Shown here: positions 1-7,335 of the stretch, piece by piece | How the letters are laid out: every line of letters starts with the position of its first letter | How positions within the stretch are numbered: position 1 is the stretch's first letter | Source: Allocoprococcus comes | GTDB lineage: Bacteria; Bacillota; Clostridia; Lachnospirales; Lachnospiraceae | Direction of reading: 5' to 3' | Assembly: GCF_013300725.1 (NCBI RefSeq) | Contig: NZ_JAAIMM010000003.1 | Location: 1 to 64,000, forward strand | Length of the DNA stretch: 64,000 nt | Program-made: the position numbers and the translations under genes | The notes under the pieces: model-generated | Told to the model about the DNA's origin: nothing | The model's input: only the letters and a program-made list of their open reading frames with translations | Database searches by the model: none

Positions 1-144
1 CTTCCTCGTGCTCACTGTATGAAATGTCACGTCAGTTATTATTGGATATTCAGTTATCACGGTGCGTTTTAGGGAGTCCTTAAAGCTCCTCTAATTACTA
101 AAGTCAAATGACTTCGGAAGATGCAAAAGATTTTGAAAAATTTT

Positions 145-618
145 TTAAAAAAATTTATTCATATACATTTCACGCATCTTATTAAGAATGGATTTCAGCT
201 TGTATGACAGCATCTGTCTGGAAATTCCCATAATCTCTGCCATCTGTGTCTGTGTCTTGTTTTCAAAGAAAATACCGTAAATAATCATGCGTTCCTCGGA
301 GTTCAGCTGATTGATCACTTTGTGGATATCCTGCTGTTCCATTTTTGTCAGCACACTATGCTCCACATCACAATTCAGATCCGGAAAATCCTCTATCATA
401 AAGCCTTCTCCATCAATGGACTGACCACTGTAAGGTACTTCCCTCAACATCTTGTCCACGACCTCTCCCAATTCGTTTTTGATTTCTACCTTTTTTGCCT
501 TGCTGCTTCTATAAAAATTGTTCATCGCATACGCAACCTCTTTTGTAATCTCAATCATCTCTCCATCAATATTTGCGTAATACTTTCCTTCATAAAAATA
601 TGGGTGTTCAATATACAT
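145..618 (-). CDS. Sigma-70 region 4-like regulatory protein
   Basis: Protein of about 157 residues. The C-terminal 60 residues (from HKVINQLNSEERMIIYG through MAEIMGISRQMLSYKLKSIL) form a sigma-70 region-4-type helix-turn-helix. The N-terminal half has no domain I recognise and there is no region 2, so it is probably a regulator or partial sigma rather than a complete sigma factor. The open frame extends upstream to 720, but GGAGG 7 nt before the ATG at 618 makes this start far better. An 8-bp inverted repeat (ATTTGAAA at 634-641, TTTCAAAT at 654-661) lies just upstream of that ribosome-binding site. Such genes sit near the xis/int end of Tn1549-like ICEs, so I infer that end lies left of base 1. 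Bases 1-144 hold only short inverted repeats (e.g. AAGTCA/TGACTT at 101-114). Confidence 0.75.
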   Translation of the reverse strand: MYIEHPYFYEGKYYANIDGEMIEITKEVAYAMNNFYRSSKAKKVEIKNELGEVVDKMLREVPYSGQSIDGEGFMIEDFPDLNCDVEHSVLTKMEQQDIHKVINQLNSEERMIIYGIFFENKTQTQMAEIMGISRQMLSYKLKSILNKMREMYMNKFF

Positions 619-753
619 GTCCGTTCCTCCTGAATTTGAAATCTCGTTGCTTGTTTCAAATCCAGAAGGCGGACCTCTGTTTAGAATCATGCCTGCTCCG
701 CCTTTATCCTGCCGGGACATACCCGCAGTTATTGGCTGAGAAATTCAGGCACG

Positions 754-793
754 AAAAAAAGCCCCAGTAGTTTTTTTCTTAACTACTGAGGCC
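754..793 (-). terminator. Intrinsic terminator
   Basis: The arms at 761-770 and 783-792 (GCCCCAGTAG and CTACTGAGGC) pair with one mismatch. On the minus strand the stem is followed directly by a run of seven T. It would end transcription from the small genes at 946-1597. The rest of the 327-base gene-free stretch 619-945 shows nothing more than three copies of AAGTTCAC. Confidence 0.75.
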
Positions 794-945
794 TTCGTCT
801 CTTTCTTATATTCAGTTATCTATGCCTTCTTTCATCAGCATAATCATTGTATCAGGATAAAGTTCACAAAGTATCCGCAATACATTCCTATAAGTTCACA
901 TCATTATTGAAATCGTACATATTTCAGTATAAAAAGTTCACCGTG

Positions 946-1377
946 TTATTCTTCTACTTCTTTTCCATCTATATATAGTTGAAATTTATCAGGATTATTG
1001 ACAACATCATAGTCCTTTCCATATTCTACAGGTCTGTATTCGGCTGTCATTACCGATTCCCCATCTTCAATATCCTCTTTCCATAAATAGATGTTCATAT
1101 CAAGACTCGTCGCATATCCCCTGTCTGTGGAGAATTTTGTCGAATGAAAAGAATTCTCCTTGTACATCTGCAAAAGTTCTCTTGCAAACGCTTCTCTATC
1201 CTCAATATTTTCCCGGTTAGCTACTACGGTTAGATTTTCATCCTGATTTATGGAAAATGTTCCTACTACATCAGGTTCACCTTCCTTATGACCAGATTCA
1301 GGTTTCCCATAAATACTTCCTGTAGCAATTATCAAGATGACTGCTCCTGAGATTACTGCAATTATCTTTCTTTTCAT
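946..1377 (-). CDS. Small membrane-anchored or secreted protein, unknown function
   Basis: A 143-residue protein. It begins with MKRK and a hydrophobic stretch (about residues 5-23, IIAVISGAVILIIATGSIY), which looks like a signal peptide or single N-terminal anchor. The remaining hydrophilic part, rich in Glu and Asp, would be outside the membrane. There is no lipobox Cys and no family I recognise. The gene follows the 70-residue gene at 1385 by 7 bp, so the two are probably co-transcribed and end at the terminator at 754-793. Whether this pair belongs to the ICE or is cargo cannot be told from the sequence. Confidence 0.6.
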   Translation of the reverse strand: MKRKIIAVISGAVILIIATGSIYGKPESGHKEGEPDVVGTFSINQDENLTVVANRENIEDREAFARELLQMYKENSFHSTKFSTDRGYATSLDMNIYLWKEDIEDGESVMTAEYRPVEYGKDYDVVNNPDKFQLYIDGKEVEE

Positions 1378-1384
1378 ATTTTCA

Positions 1385-1597
1385 TTAATTTCCTTTTAAT
1401 TGTTTTACTGCGTAATTGATTACTTCTTCCGGTGTGGGTCTGTCTCCTTTAAGTGTCATTTTCTTCCATTCTTCCTGCACATCCGGATCAGGATTATCAA
1501 ATCCTGCATCTATGGCTATCTGCATTTCTCTGCGTACCTCTTCTGGTGTTGTGTTGTACTTTTTTGCAATTTTCTCATAAATAGTTTTCTCTCTCAT
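1385..1597 (-). CDS. Small protein with Spo0A C-terminal-like helix motif
   Basis: A 70-residue protein with a clear ribosome-binding site (TTGGAGG 7 nt before the ATG). The segment IAKKYNTTPEEVRREMQIAI closely resembles the recognition region of the Spo0A C-terminal DNA-binding domain (AKKYNTT followed by an ExxI-type helix), but the protein is too short for a complete Spo0A effector domain and has no receiver. It might bind DNA or compete with a Spo0A-like regulator; that is inference. A perfect 12-bp palindrome, GTTCTATAGAAC, lies at 1634-1645, 37 bp upstream, and could be an operator. Confidence 0.6.
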   Translation of the reverse strand: MREKTIYEKIAKKYNTTPEEVRREMQIAIDAGFDNPDPDVQEEWKKMTLKGDRPTPEEVINYAVKQLKGN

Positions 1598-1748
1598 TCA
1601 TTTTCCTCCAATATATAAGTAGAATTACACATTGTTCTATAGAACTAATTTAGCATATTTCTATTATCATGAAAAGACACTTTACAATTTAAAGCGGAAT
1701 AAAAAGTCAAAAAAAAGAAGAGCTACTTGCTCTTCCCATTTTGTCATA

Positions 1749-2066
1749 TTACTCTTCCAATAATGTATGAATTACTTTGATAATTTTTTTCTGCTCTTTG
1801 ATCGGAAGTTTTTCTATTTTCTCTGTCAGCTCATTGGTAACACCTGTAACTGAATGTGCCACAACATCAATCAAAAGAGTATCTGCAGAAACATCTAATG
1901 CATTTGCAATTGCAACAAAGGTATCCAATTTTGTAACTTTCAAGCCTCTCTCTATTACACTCACATGCGTCGGACTTAAATTTACTAATGCAGCCAGTTC
2001 CTCTTGCGTGAGATTTTTTGCTTCTCGTGCTGATTTGATTCGCTGTCCTACTGCCTTCAAATCCAT
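1749..2066 (-). CDS. XRE-family HTH transcriptional regulator
   Basis: A 105-residue protein. An XRE/Cro-C1 helix-turn-helix covers about residues 5-62 (GQRIKSAREAKNLTQEELA, then SPTHVSVIERG). A charged helical tail of about 40 residues may dimerise. GGAGGTG lies 6-7 nt before the ATG. A 22-bp palindrome sits between the likely -10 hexamer and the start codon, suggesting autoregulation. The gene reads away from the small plus-strand gene at 2246. Confidence 0.85.
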   Translation of the reverse strand: MDLKAVGQRIKSAREAKNLTQEELAALVNLSPTHVSVIERGLKVTKLDTFVAIANALDVSADTLLIDVVAHSVTGVTNELTEKIEKLPIKEQKKIIKVIHTLLEE

Positions 2067-2079
2067 CGTAACACCTCCT

Positions 2080-2111
2080 CCAGAACGAATAATCGTTCTG
2101 GATTTAGTATA
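2080..2111 (-). promoter_or_regulatory. Probable promoter -10 and palindromic operator of the XRE gene
   Basis: Arms CCAGAACGA (2080-2088) and TCGTTCTGG (2093-2101) are perfectly complementary around ATAA. A minus-strand TATACT (2106-2111) lies immediately upstream, so a protein bound here would cover the transcription start. This is typical of self-repressing XRE genes; the link to the adjacent regulator is inferred from position only. Confidence 0.55.
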
Positions 2112-2245
2112 CTTGTGGATATCTTAAATATACAGAATCGCAAAGCCAAGTTCTAATTCTACAGAACTATATTTCAAGATTTTCTTTGCATATTCGTAAA
2201 ATAGAGTTATGATTGAAGCAGCTAAATCAAAGGAGGTATCAAATC

Positions 2246-2452
2246 ATGAAATCACATAAATACTGGTCCCTAGGCGCACTTTTCTGTATGTTGGGATGCA
2301 TTTATTCTGGAATCAGAAAATCTATGACTGCACATAAATACTTTGCCTATTCTTCATTGCTTTGTATGGGCATGTCCATTTATTCCGGTCACAAACTGGT
2401 TTCTCCAAAGAAGAAAAAAATCACTGAATCAAACAATAGTGAAAATAATTGA
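2246..2452 (+). CDS. Small membrane protein with two hydrophobic segments
   Basis: A 68-residue protein on the plus strand, against the general direction. AAAGGAGG sits 7 nt before the ATG at 2246; the frame opens earlier (2213) but without a ribosome-binding site. It has two hydrophobic segments, roughly residues 6-23 and 29-46, each containing a similar C-M-(L/G)-(G/M)-x-IYSG motif, and a Lys-rich tail. This looks like an internally duplicated small membrane protein. Function unknown. TTCTACAGAA (2157-2166) upstream resembles the palindrome at 1634-1645. Confidence 0.6.
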   Translation: MKSHKYWSLGALFCMLGCIYSGIRKSMTAHKYFAYSSLLCMGMSIYSGHKLVSPKKKKITESNNSENN

Positions 2453-2481
2453 ACAAAAATTGACCTCTATTCATCAAAGAC

Positions 2482-2517
2482 AAAGTTGCTGGAGAGTTTT
2501 TTCCCTCCAACAACTTT
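2482..2517. terminator. Hairpin between convergent genes
   Basis: AAAGTTG then TGGAG (from 2482) pairs with CTCCA then CAACTTT (to 2517), with one mismatch. It lies between the plus gene ending at 2452 and the minus gene ending at 2526, so it could stop transcription from both sides. No strong T-run follows on either strand. Confidence 0.45.
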
Positions 2518-2525
2518 CTTCATCT

Positions 2526-2897
2526 TTAAGCCATTGAAACACAATACTGTCCAATCAACTTCATCCAACTATTATATTTATTCTTTTCACACACCTTTCG
2601 GCAAATTTCATTTTCCATCAGTACACAGAACATCTTATCATAATCAAATGCCCAAACAGCACCATTCACATGGTTTTCCACTGCTTTCTGATCTATGCTT
2701 TTCAAGCGTGTGACCATTTTCTCAATTTCTCCATTTCCCAAGTTACCGATATTTTTGCAGATAAACCGAAAGAAATTCAACGTTGCATATTCGTCATGCC
2801 AATGGAACTCTTCTGGATTGTTTTTTATTTTACTGGCTCGCTGCTGTTCTTTGATTATCTGAGCAGCTACACCTTTCATCGAATCTTCGTATCTCAT
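2526..2897 (-). CDS. Hypothetical protein
   Basis: About 123 residues from the ATG at 2897, which has AGGTG 6 nt upstream; a GTG at 2906 is an alternative start. The protein is soluble, helical and mixed-charge, with several Cys and Trp residues (e.g. FHWHDEYATLNFF, VWAFDYDKMF). I do not recognise a family. It follows the gene at 2907 directly, probably in one operon with the SOS-type genes upstream. Confidence 0.55.
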   Translation of the reverse strand: MRYEDSMKGVAAQIIKEQQRASKIKNNPEEFHWHDEYATLNFFRFICKNIGNLGNGEIEKMVTRLKSIDQKAVENHVNGAVWAFDYDKMFCVLMENEICRKVCEKNKYNSWMKLIGQYCVSMA

Positions 2898-2906
2898 ATT
2901 ACTCAC

Positions 2907-3488
2907 CTACTCTTCCTCTACGCCCAGTGACGGTTTAAATCTTTTATCCTTTGCCTGCGGTACCACGATCTCATAAAAATAAAATCCTAAATATCCAAGG
3001 GCCTGCTTCTTCATCTTATAAAAAGAAGTCCTGCCTATTCCCAGTTCCTGCTGCACTTCCACATCTGTCTTATTGTAATGACTGCAAAAGCAGGAATGAA
3101 GAATTTCACTGAGTGTCACACCATTGGGAGCATAAAATTTCACCAGTGTCATTCCCCGATAGATCATGTCCGACAGTCCATAAATAATCATCAGGTTATT
3201 CATCTCCCGGTGCATCTTTGGCACGTTCAGCTGATGATTATAAATGCTCAGGTAGCTTAACGCATATGCCATATCTTCATTGATCTTCTCCTGGCACTCC
3301 ATATCCAGTTCTTCCAATACGACCTGATTTTCCAAAATCAGCTTCTGGTAACTTGTCATCAGTTCTTTAATATCAGTATAATGTCTTTCGATTGTAACTT
3401 CCAGATAATCCTGTGCATGGCTTGCCATCTGGAAGGTAATCTCTTTCATTGATTTAATTGCATAATCTCTGTCTGTCATCAGTTTCAA
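2907..3488 (-). CDS. Helical protein with C-terminal HTH-like segment
   Basis: About 190 residues. The N-terminal two-thirds is helical. Near the C-terminus, NKTDVEVQQELGIGRTSFYK reads as a helix-turn-helix like those of ArpU/sigma-like phage and plasmid regulators, so DNA binding is likely; no confident family assignment is possible. The start is ambiguous: TTG at 3488 is only 3 nt after AAGGAG, whereas ATG at 3479 is 12 nt after it. It sits at the end of the operon-like run 5456 to 2526 with a 241-bp gap upstream (3489-3729) in which I see no convincing gene. Confidence 0.6.
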   Translation of the reverse strand: MKLMTDRDYAIKSMKEITFQMASHAQDYLEVTIERHYTDIKELMTSYQKLILENQVVLEELDMECQEKINEDMAYALSYLSIYNHQLNVPKMHREMNNLMIIYGLSDMIYRGMTLVKFYAPNGVTLSEILHSCFCSHYNKTDVEVQQELGIGRTSFYKMKKQALGYLGFYFYEIVVPQAKDKRFKPSLGVEEE

Positions 3489-3729
3489 AATCTCCTTATC
3501 ATCATCACACTAACTGGCGGTCTTTCAGACCAGTTCGCTTTCCCCATGATTTTGATGGGAAGCAATTACTTACTACAATTTGCAGAAGCGGATATCCAAA
3601 AGGCATTGTGGGAGTTGCCTTTGCTGACCGGAATCCATCTTCTTATGTAAAACCTGCAGGAATATAAAGGGAAAGTGACTATCCCTGCCGGTTAATAATC
3701 CAAATAATATCGTCTATACCTATCTCTCC

Positions 3730-3969
3730 TTATGCTGTTTTTCTCTCCATAAACCATTTATCCACTTCGTAAAACAAATGGCTTTCCTGTCCCTGTATCA
3801 TACAGGTGTACATCATTCCTACACCGCCTGCCTTTCTGCTGGCGCATCGCTCGATTTTCAAAATTCTGTCAATGCTATACTTTCTTCCATCCTCCCATGT
3901 AAAAAATATGGGAACCAGCTGTCCGTCTTTCCGAAACTCTGCCACTACATCTACATATACTTTGTTCAT
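3730..3969 (-). CDS. Small conserved-looking hypothetical protein
   Basis: A 79-residue protein with GAGG upstream of the ATG. It looks like a compact beta-rich fold (VYVDVVAEFRKDGQLVPIFFTWEDGRKYSIDRIL). It lies 12 bp after the LexA-like gene, so it is almost surely in the same operon as that gene and the Y-family polymerase. Its role is unknown; the context suggests a DNA-damage response cassette. Confidence 0.6.
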   Translation of the reverse strand: MNKVYVDVVAEFRKDGQLVPIFFTWEDGRKYSIDRILKIERCASRKAGGVGMMYTCMIQGQESHLFYEVDKWFMERKTA

Positions 3970-3981
3970 GCCGACACCTCA

Positions 3982-4194
3982 CTATAAAATCTCGATTGCT
4001 CTTGGCGATGCCGGAATCCTTCGGATATATCCGTTTTGCTCCAACTGCTTGATTCTGGAAAAAGCAGATGATGTTGATTTCACCCCGATCAACTCTCCAA
4101 ATTCCCGAACTGTCGGCGGATATCCATGCTCCTTCGTATAATTCAAAATACACTGATAACTTTCTTCCTGTTTTCTGGTTAATGCTTTTTTCAA
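3982..4194 (-). CDS. Stand-alone LexA-type DNA-binding domain protein
   Basis: A 70-residue protein starting with TTG, with GGAGG 7 nt before. Most of it matches the LexA N-terminal winged helix: LTRKQEESYQCILNYTKEHG then YPPTVREFGELIGVKSTSSA, the LexA pattern around the recognition helix. There is no linker, no Ala-Gly cleavage site and no Ser/Lys peptidase domain, so it cannot cleave itself. It may compete with host LexA at SOS boxes or be controlled by the S24 repressor encoded nearby. It lies 14 bp after the polymerase gene in the same operon. Confidence 0.75.
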   Translation of the reverse strand: MKKALTRKQEESYQCILNYTKEHGYPPTVREFGELIGVKSTSSAFSRIKQLEQNGYIRRIPASPRAIEIL

Positions 4195-4208
4195 ATCTAT
4201 CCCTCCAA

Positions 4209-5456
4209 TTACCCATGAAAATAACTGTGTGGATGGACCGTGTGCGTACCAGCGTCTAAGTGGGATAAGACTTTATCCTGGTACATTGCCGCTCGCTGTA
4301 TACTGAAATATCCAAACCGTCGTCTTATCTCATCTACAGTACGATCCAGCTTCTCTAACTTTTCTTTTTTCTCCTGATTTCCAAATAAATCCAACTGCAC
4401 GGGAATATCATCTAACACAAGATCCGCAGCTCGGATTCCCAGGCTTCTAATGGGATGTTCCCATTTGTAATTATCTTTAAATAGCTGAAATGCTGCAGTT
4501 ACAATCTCATTTGTAATATTCGTTGGCTGTCGTAAATGTATCTGTCTGGAAAAACTATACAATCCATTATCTCGAACTGTAATTTCTACTGTTTTGCATT
4601 TAAATCCATGTTTCCGCAATCGTGCAGCTACACTTTCTGCCAATGCTATTTGAATGATCCAAACATCCAGATCATTTTCCAGATCTCTCGGTGTTGTGGT
4701 GCTATTACCTATCGACTTTACTGGAGCTTCATACCCTTCCTTGCAAACCGGATCTTCATCCCAGCCATTTGCGAAAGCCCATAATACATTTCCTATTTTT
4801 CCAAAATGGCTCTCTAACAACTTTTCGTCTGATTCCGCAAGTTGCCCGATTGTCCGGATTCCAAGTTTTTGCAATTTCTTATTTGTCTGTCTTCCGACAT
4901 AAAGCAAATCTGACGCAGGAAGCTGCCATATCCTGTCTTTATAATTTTCTCGATTAAACTCTGTGATTGCATCCGGCTTTTTGTAATCTGAACCAAGTTT
5001 CGCATAAATCTTATTCCAGGAAATTCCAATACTCACTGTTACTCCAAGTTCGTATTTAATCCGATGGCTGATTTCTCTCGCAATCGTCATTCCGCTTCCT
5101 TTCAGATTTCCACTATCTGATACATCCAGCCAGGCTTCATCAATTCCATATGGCTCAATTTTATCTGTATACTCTGAATAGATTTCCCTTGCCATTTGAG
5201 AAAATCGCAAATATAAATCCATCCGTGGTGGTACAAAAATAATTTCCGGGCAAACCTGTTTCGCCTGCCATAATGCCATTCCGGTTTTTACTCCTTTTTT
5301 CTTGGCAATATAATTTGCTGTCAGCACAATTCCATGCCGGGCTTCCGGATCACCACCGACTGCCAGAGGCATTCCAGCAAATTCCGGATGATGTAGCATT
5401 TCTACACTGGCATAAAAACAGTTCATATCACTATGCAGGATCACACGCTCACTCAA
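4209..5456 (-). CDS. Y-family DNA polymerase (UmuC/DinB-like)
   Basis: About 415 residues, the usual size. Near the start, HSDMNCFYASVE supplies the first metal-binding Asp (about residue 10), and YGIDEAWLDVS supplies the catalytic Asp-Glu pair (about 106-107), so the active site looks intact. QLDLF at about 354-358 is a consensus sliding-clamp-binding motif. It would carry out translesion synthesis. The open frame reaches 5501, but GGGAGG 8 nt upstream favours TTG at 5456. It heads an operon with a LexA-like domain protein and is divergent from the S24 repressor gene; a repeated operator-like sequence lies within its promoter. Confidence 0.88.
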   Translation of the reverse strand: MSERVILHSDMNCFYASVEMLHHPEFAGMPLAVGGDPEARHGIVLTANYIAKKKGVKTGMALWQAKQVCPEIIFVPPRMDLYLRFSQMAREIYSEYTDKIEPYGIDEAWLDVSDSGNLKGSGMTIAREISHRIKYELGVTVSIGISWNKIYAKLGSDYKKPDAITEFNRENYKDRIWQLPASDLLYVGRQTNKKLQKLGIRTIGQLAESDEKLLESHFGKIGNVLWAFANGWDEDPVCKEGYEAPVKSIGNSTTTPRDLENDLDVWIIQIALAESVAARLRKHGFKCKTVEITVRDNGLYSFSRQIHLRQPTNITNEIVTAAFQLFKDNYKWEHPIRSLGIRAADLVLDDIPVQLDLFGNQEKKEKLEKLDRTVDEIRRRFGYFSIQRAAMYQDKVLSHLDAGTHTVHPHSYFHG

Positions 5457-5514
5457 ACTTTTCACCTCCCAGCTGCTTCCTTCAACATAATGTCTTATCA
5501 ATTTCTGTATGTTT

Positions 5515-5614
5515 AGTATATATCGACATTTCGGAGATAGTCAAGTAACATCTTGGTTGTATTTTCTCCATTTCGGAGATTATTGTTGATTTTATTTCTA
5601 ACATACGGTATAAT
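5515..5614. promoter_or_regulatory. Divergent promoters with paired operator-like repeats
   Basis: Minus strand, for the polymerase: TTGACT (5539-5544) and TATACT (5515-5520), spacing 18. Plus strand, for the S24 repressor: TTGATT (5586-5591) and TATAAT (5609-5614), spacing 17. The 11-bp sequence ATTTCGGAGAT occurs twice: at 5528-5538, inside the spacer of the minus promoter, and at 5570-5580, just before the plus -35. It is a near-palindrome (ATTTC-G-GAGAT). The layout fits binding by the adjacent XRE/S24 repressor; this is inference. Confidence 0.7.
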
Positions 5615-5650
5615 GCATATAGAAAATTCAAATAGAAATGAGGCGAACAA

Positions 5651-6382
5651 ATGCGTGATTTCGGGGAAATATTAGCAGAAAATAGAAAAAAGAAAGGATA
5701 CTCTCAATCAGAGCTGGTAAACCTGCTTTCTCAGGAAGGTATTCAGGTCACTACAAAAGCACTCTCCAAATGGGAGAACAATGCACGAGAACCCGCTTTA
5801 CATGTTTTCCTGACACTTTGCCAGTTACTTGATATCGAAGATATATATGAATCCTTCTTTGGAGAAAATCCATATAACATTATGAGTGGATTGAATGAAG
5901 AAGGCAGAAATAAATTGATTGAATTTGCTGATATTTTGAAAGCTTCTAAAAAGTTTTCTCCACTGTCTGCAAAGATTATCCCATTCCATCATCCTGTAGA
6001 AATTACCTGGGAACCAGTTTCTGCTGGTACTGGAAATTACCTGGAAGATTCTGTAAAAGAAACCTATGACGTAGGACATCTTGCTCCTGAGCAGACTGAC
6101 TTTGGTGTGCGGATCTCTGGTGATAGTATGGAGCCACTTTATCATACAGACGATGTTGCATGGATTCAGAAAAAAGATTCTCTTGCTAATGGTGAAATTG
6201 GAATCTTCTATCTCAACGGCAATACTTACATCAAGGAATTACACGATGAGCCAGATGGTGTTTATCTGATCTCTTTAAATCAAAAATATCGTCCTATCCA
6301 AGTTTTGGAATCTGACTCTTTTAAGATTTTTGGAAAAGTAATCGGGAAATGCAAAGGTGCAGAAATTCCAGGATTTCATTAG
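5651..6382 (+). CDS. XRE/S24 self-cleaving LexA/CI-type repressor
   Basis: A 243-residue protein. It has an N-terminal XRE helix-turn-helix (about 5-65), a linker, then an S24 peptidase domain. Ala125-Gly126 in PVSAGTG is the expected autocleavage site; Ser159 in SGDSMEP and Lys195 in TYIKEL match the Ser/Lys catalytic dyad. It should be inactivated by RecA-stimulated self-cleavage after DNA damage. It is transcribed from a TATAAT promoter and divergent from the Y-family polymerase, whose promoter contains a probable operator. The start has GAGG 8 nt before the ATG. Expected role: keeps the polymerase operon off until the SOS response. Confidence 0.88.
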   Translation: MRDFGEILAENRKKKGYSQSELVNLLSQEGIQVTTKALSKWENNAREPALHVFLTLCQLLDIEDIYESFFGENPYNIMSGLNEEGRNKLIEFADILKASKKFSPLSAKIIPFHHPVEITWEPVSAGTGNYLEDSVKETYDVGHLAPEQTDFGVRISGDSMEPLYHTDDVAWIQKKDSLANGEIGIFYLNGNTYIKELHDEPDGVYLISLNQKYRPIQVLESDSFKIFGKVIGKCKGAEIPGFH

Positions 6383-6438
6383 ATTTCAACAGCAGGTTCA
6401 TGATCCTACTGATAACAATAAGCAAAGGAAGTGATTGA

Positions 6439-6639
6439 ATGGCAATCAATAATACATTAAAAGATATTCGTGAAGAACGGAATCTCATTCAAGCAGATTT
6501 GGCTGAAGCCATAGGTTCCTGCAGCCAGACGATAGGCCGCATCGAACGTGGAGAACGAAATCCCTCTCTTGAGATTGCAATCCGGCTGGCACATTACCTG
6601 AAAGTGCCTGTAGAAGATATTTTTCAAGTTGAAGACTGA
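6439..6639 (+). CDS. Small XRE-family regulator (Cro-like)
   Basis: A 66-residue protein that is essentially one helix-turn-helix domain: LKDIREERNLIQADLAEAIG, then SQTIGRIERGERNPSLEIAI. It lies 56 bp after the S24 repressor on the same strand, probably co-transcribed, and is followed by a terminator. A cI/cro-like pairing with the S24 protein is possible but unproved. Confidence 0.8.
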   Translation: MAINNTLKDIREERNLIQADLAEAIGSCSQTIGRIERGERNPSLEIAIRLAHYLKVPVEDIFQVED

Positions 6640-6652
6640 AGCACAACAGCCA

Positions 6653-6688
6653 GAAAACCGAGGAGTAAAATCCCCGGTTTTCCTTTTG
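6653..6688 (+). terminator. Intrinsic terminator
   Basis: AAAACCG-AGG (from 6654) pairs with CCC-CGGTTTT (to 6681), followed by TTCCTTTT on the plus strand. It closes the repressor/Cro-like transcript, and the complementary A-run lets it also serve the minus gene ending at 6697. Confidence 0.6.
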
Positions 6689-6696
6689 CTCAAAAA

Positions 6697-7086
6697 TCAC
6701 TGTAATCCACTTACATTTTCTTCTTTTCTGCCTGCTCCGTCAATCAGGTCATAGCTCATATCCAAAAAGTCCAGTGTCTTAGCCTCACTGACAGAACCAT
6801 CCAGTAAAATCGTGATCCAGTGCTGCTTATTCATATGGTATCCAGGTAAAAATCCATAAGTCTGAATAATCATATTCGTCATGTCCGGATCACACTTTAC
6901 GTCCATGATATCAACCGGATCTTTTCCTTCTAATCCCAGTTTCGATTTTTCAACCGTCATGACCACAGCATACCATTTTCCATTCTTATGTCGTAGCACA
7001 GCATTATCTGGTGATTGTGCCCATAAATACTCCGGCACCGTACCATACTGTTTCTTCACATATTCAAAAATTTCTTCTTTCTTCAC
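6697..7086 (-). CDS. MmcQ/YjbR family protein
   Basis: A 129-residue protein matching the YjbR/MmcQ (DUF419) fold family: an N-terminal EEIFEYVKKQYG helix, then PDNAVLRHKNGKWYAVVMTV and the YHMNKQHWITILLDG block typical of the family. Length is normal. Members are cytoplasmic, with a CyaY-like fold and proposed DNA binding; the exact function is unknown. It is isolated between the S24 operon and the mobilisation region. Confidence 0.85.
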   Translation of the reverse strand: MKKEEIFEYVKKQYGTVPEYLWAQSPDNAVLRHKNGKWYAVVMTVEKSKLGLEGKDPVDIMDVKCDPDMTNMIIQTYGFLPGYHMNKQHWITILLDGSVSEAKTLDFLDMSYDLIDGAGRKEENVSGLQ

Positions 7087-7221
7087 AGTTTATTCAACTC
7101 CTGATTCTTCTGATATCCTGCCCATAATCATACCATATTTTCAGTTCCCGTACTACCTGCCAAATTCTTTTGCATTTTCCCGGTTCTCCTGACTTTAACT
7201 AATAGAGGGGTAAAACAGCAA

Positions 7222-7282
7222 GGACAGGAAGTGAGGATACACTTCCGGAAAATCCCAATTTAGGGTACCCTGCCCTGAATTG
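7222..7282 (+). other. Candidate origin of transfer (oriT)
   Basis: Upstream of mobC there is an inverted repeat GGAAGTG (7227-7233)/CACTTCC (7240-7246), then a second near-perfect repeat CAATTTAGGG (7256-7265)/CCCTGAATTG (7273-7282). Between and overlapping them is TACCCTGCC (7266-7274), close to the IncP-type nick consensus YATCCTGY. Position directly before MobC and the relaxase is the usual one for MOBP oriT sites. The nick position is inferred. Confidence 0.65.
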
Positions 7283-7335
7283 AAAAACGCTGAAAGCAAC
7301 GATACTACTGCCCTCTCAGAAAGGAGAAACTGCTA

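Noticed and set aside
1-144. Possible ICE attachment end at the left edge
   Set aside because: Only short hairpins are visible; no match to the inverted repeat at 58349-58409, so the end probably lies further left.
3489-3729. Short minus-strand frame (about 33 codons from an ATG near 3606)
   Set aside because: No ribosome-binding site and a stop just upstream; no recognisable domain.
3875-4216. 113-codon minus-strand frame overlapping the LexA-like gene
   Set aside because: It is a shifted frame over two better genes with good ribosome-binding sites and recognisable sequence.
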